The translations under genes and the position numbers were made by a program. Shown here one piece after another: positions 63,944-64,000 of a stretch of DNA of 64,000 nucleotides. The notes under the pieces are model-generated. The model saw nothing but the letters and a program-made list of their open reading frames with translations. It made no database searches and was not told the origin of the DNA. The stretch lies in contig CALUMH010000003.1 of assembly GCA_944321685.1 (NCBI GenBank), positions 1-64,000 on the forward strand. Direction: 5' to 3'. Every line of letters starts with the position of its first letter. The first letter of the stretch is position 1. The DNA comes from an uncultured Muribaculaceae bacterium. Its GTDB lineage: Bacteria > Bacteroidota > Bacteroidia > Bacteroidales > Muribaculaceae.

Positions 63944-64000
63944 GGTGTATATGTGATGATTGTAGAGACGATGTGCACATCATCTTGATGACCGGTGGAC
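63944..64000 (+). mobile_element. MITE-like element, copy F (cut by window end)
   Basis: GGTGTATATGTGATGATTGT and GAGACGATGTGCACATCATC match the left part of copies C and E; the right part is outside the window. Confidence 0.65.

Overview
The window looks like chromosome from an uncultured or little-studied Bacteroidales bacterium, most likely a Muribaculaceae-type gut commensal. Support for this comes from Bacteroidetes-style promoters (TTTG, 19-23 nt, TAnnTTTG), a SusC/SusD pair, a BtuB/BtuG-type B12 locus, proteins with type IX secretion (T9SS) C-terminal domains, and moderate overall G+C with two distinctly AT-rich islands. The family-level assignment is inference; the phylum is well supported.

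Layout. 0.1-1.4 kb: an ECF sigma factor, a YraN-like protein and tRNA-Glu(CTC). 1.5-9.5 kb: housekeeping genes (unknown small protein, cyclophilin lipoprotein, M16 peptidase, DUF349 protein, the sugar-phosphate transferase that starts surface glycans, RecQ). 9.5-16.0 kb: a cobalamin riboswitch followed by a B12 uptake operon: BtuB-like receptor, BtuG-like propeller lipoprotein, and two further surface proteins carrying T9SS sorting domains. 16.1-17.5 kb: DMT transporter and RpiB. 17.7-24.3 kb (minus strand): a TolC/MacA/MacB-type efflux operon ending in a LytS/LytTR two-component pair. 24.3-28.5 kb: a long intergenic stretch with strong palindromes, then RuvX/YqgF, a Fic protein, a secreted Ntn-hydrolase and a small membrane protein.

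28.6-42.9 kb: a glycan/amino-sugar locus. A ROK regulator is divergent from DUF4434 protein, sugar MFS (frameshifted), GlcNAc 2-epimerase-type enzyme, SusC, SusD, metallophosphoesterase, GHL10 glycoside hydrolase and a NagX/DUF5009-type membrane protein. The set suggests import and catabolism of an N-acetylamino-sugar-containing glycan. 43.0-44.5 kb: an ECF sigma factor, a small membrane (probable anti-sigma) protein and an LTXXQ/Spy-like periplasmic protein.

44.5-63.8 kb (minus strand): a surface polysaccharide cluster running from a Wzx-type flippase through GT32, F420-hydrogenase-beta-like, pyruvyltransferase, GT2 and several GT4 enzymes, a Wzy/ligase-type protein, DUF218 and WecG/TagA proteins to an acyltransferase. 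This cluster is the most unusual part. It is interrupted by at least six copies of a MITE-like element with nested palindromes, contains two AT-rich imported blocks with breakpoints inside genes, has one GT2 gene with an in-frame stop, and ends with an acyltransferase whose reading frame is broken at a G9 homopolymer that looks phase-variable. No CRISPR array, rRNA, prophage or autonomous transposase was seen.
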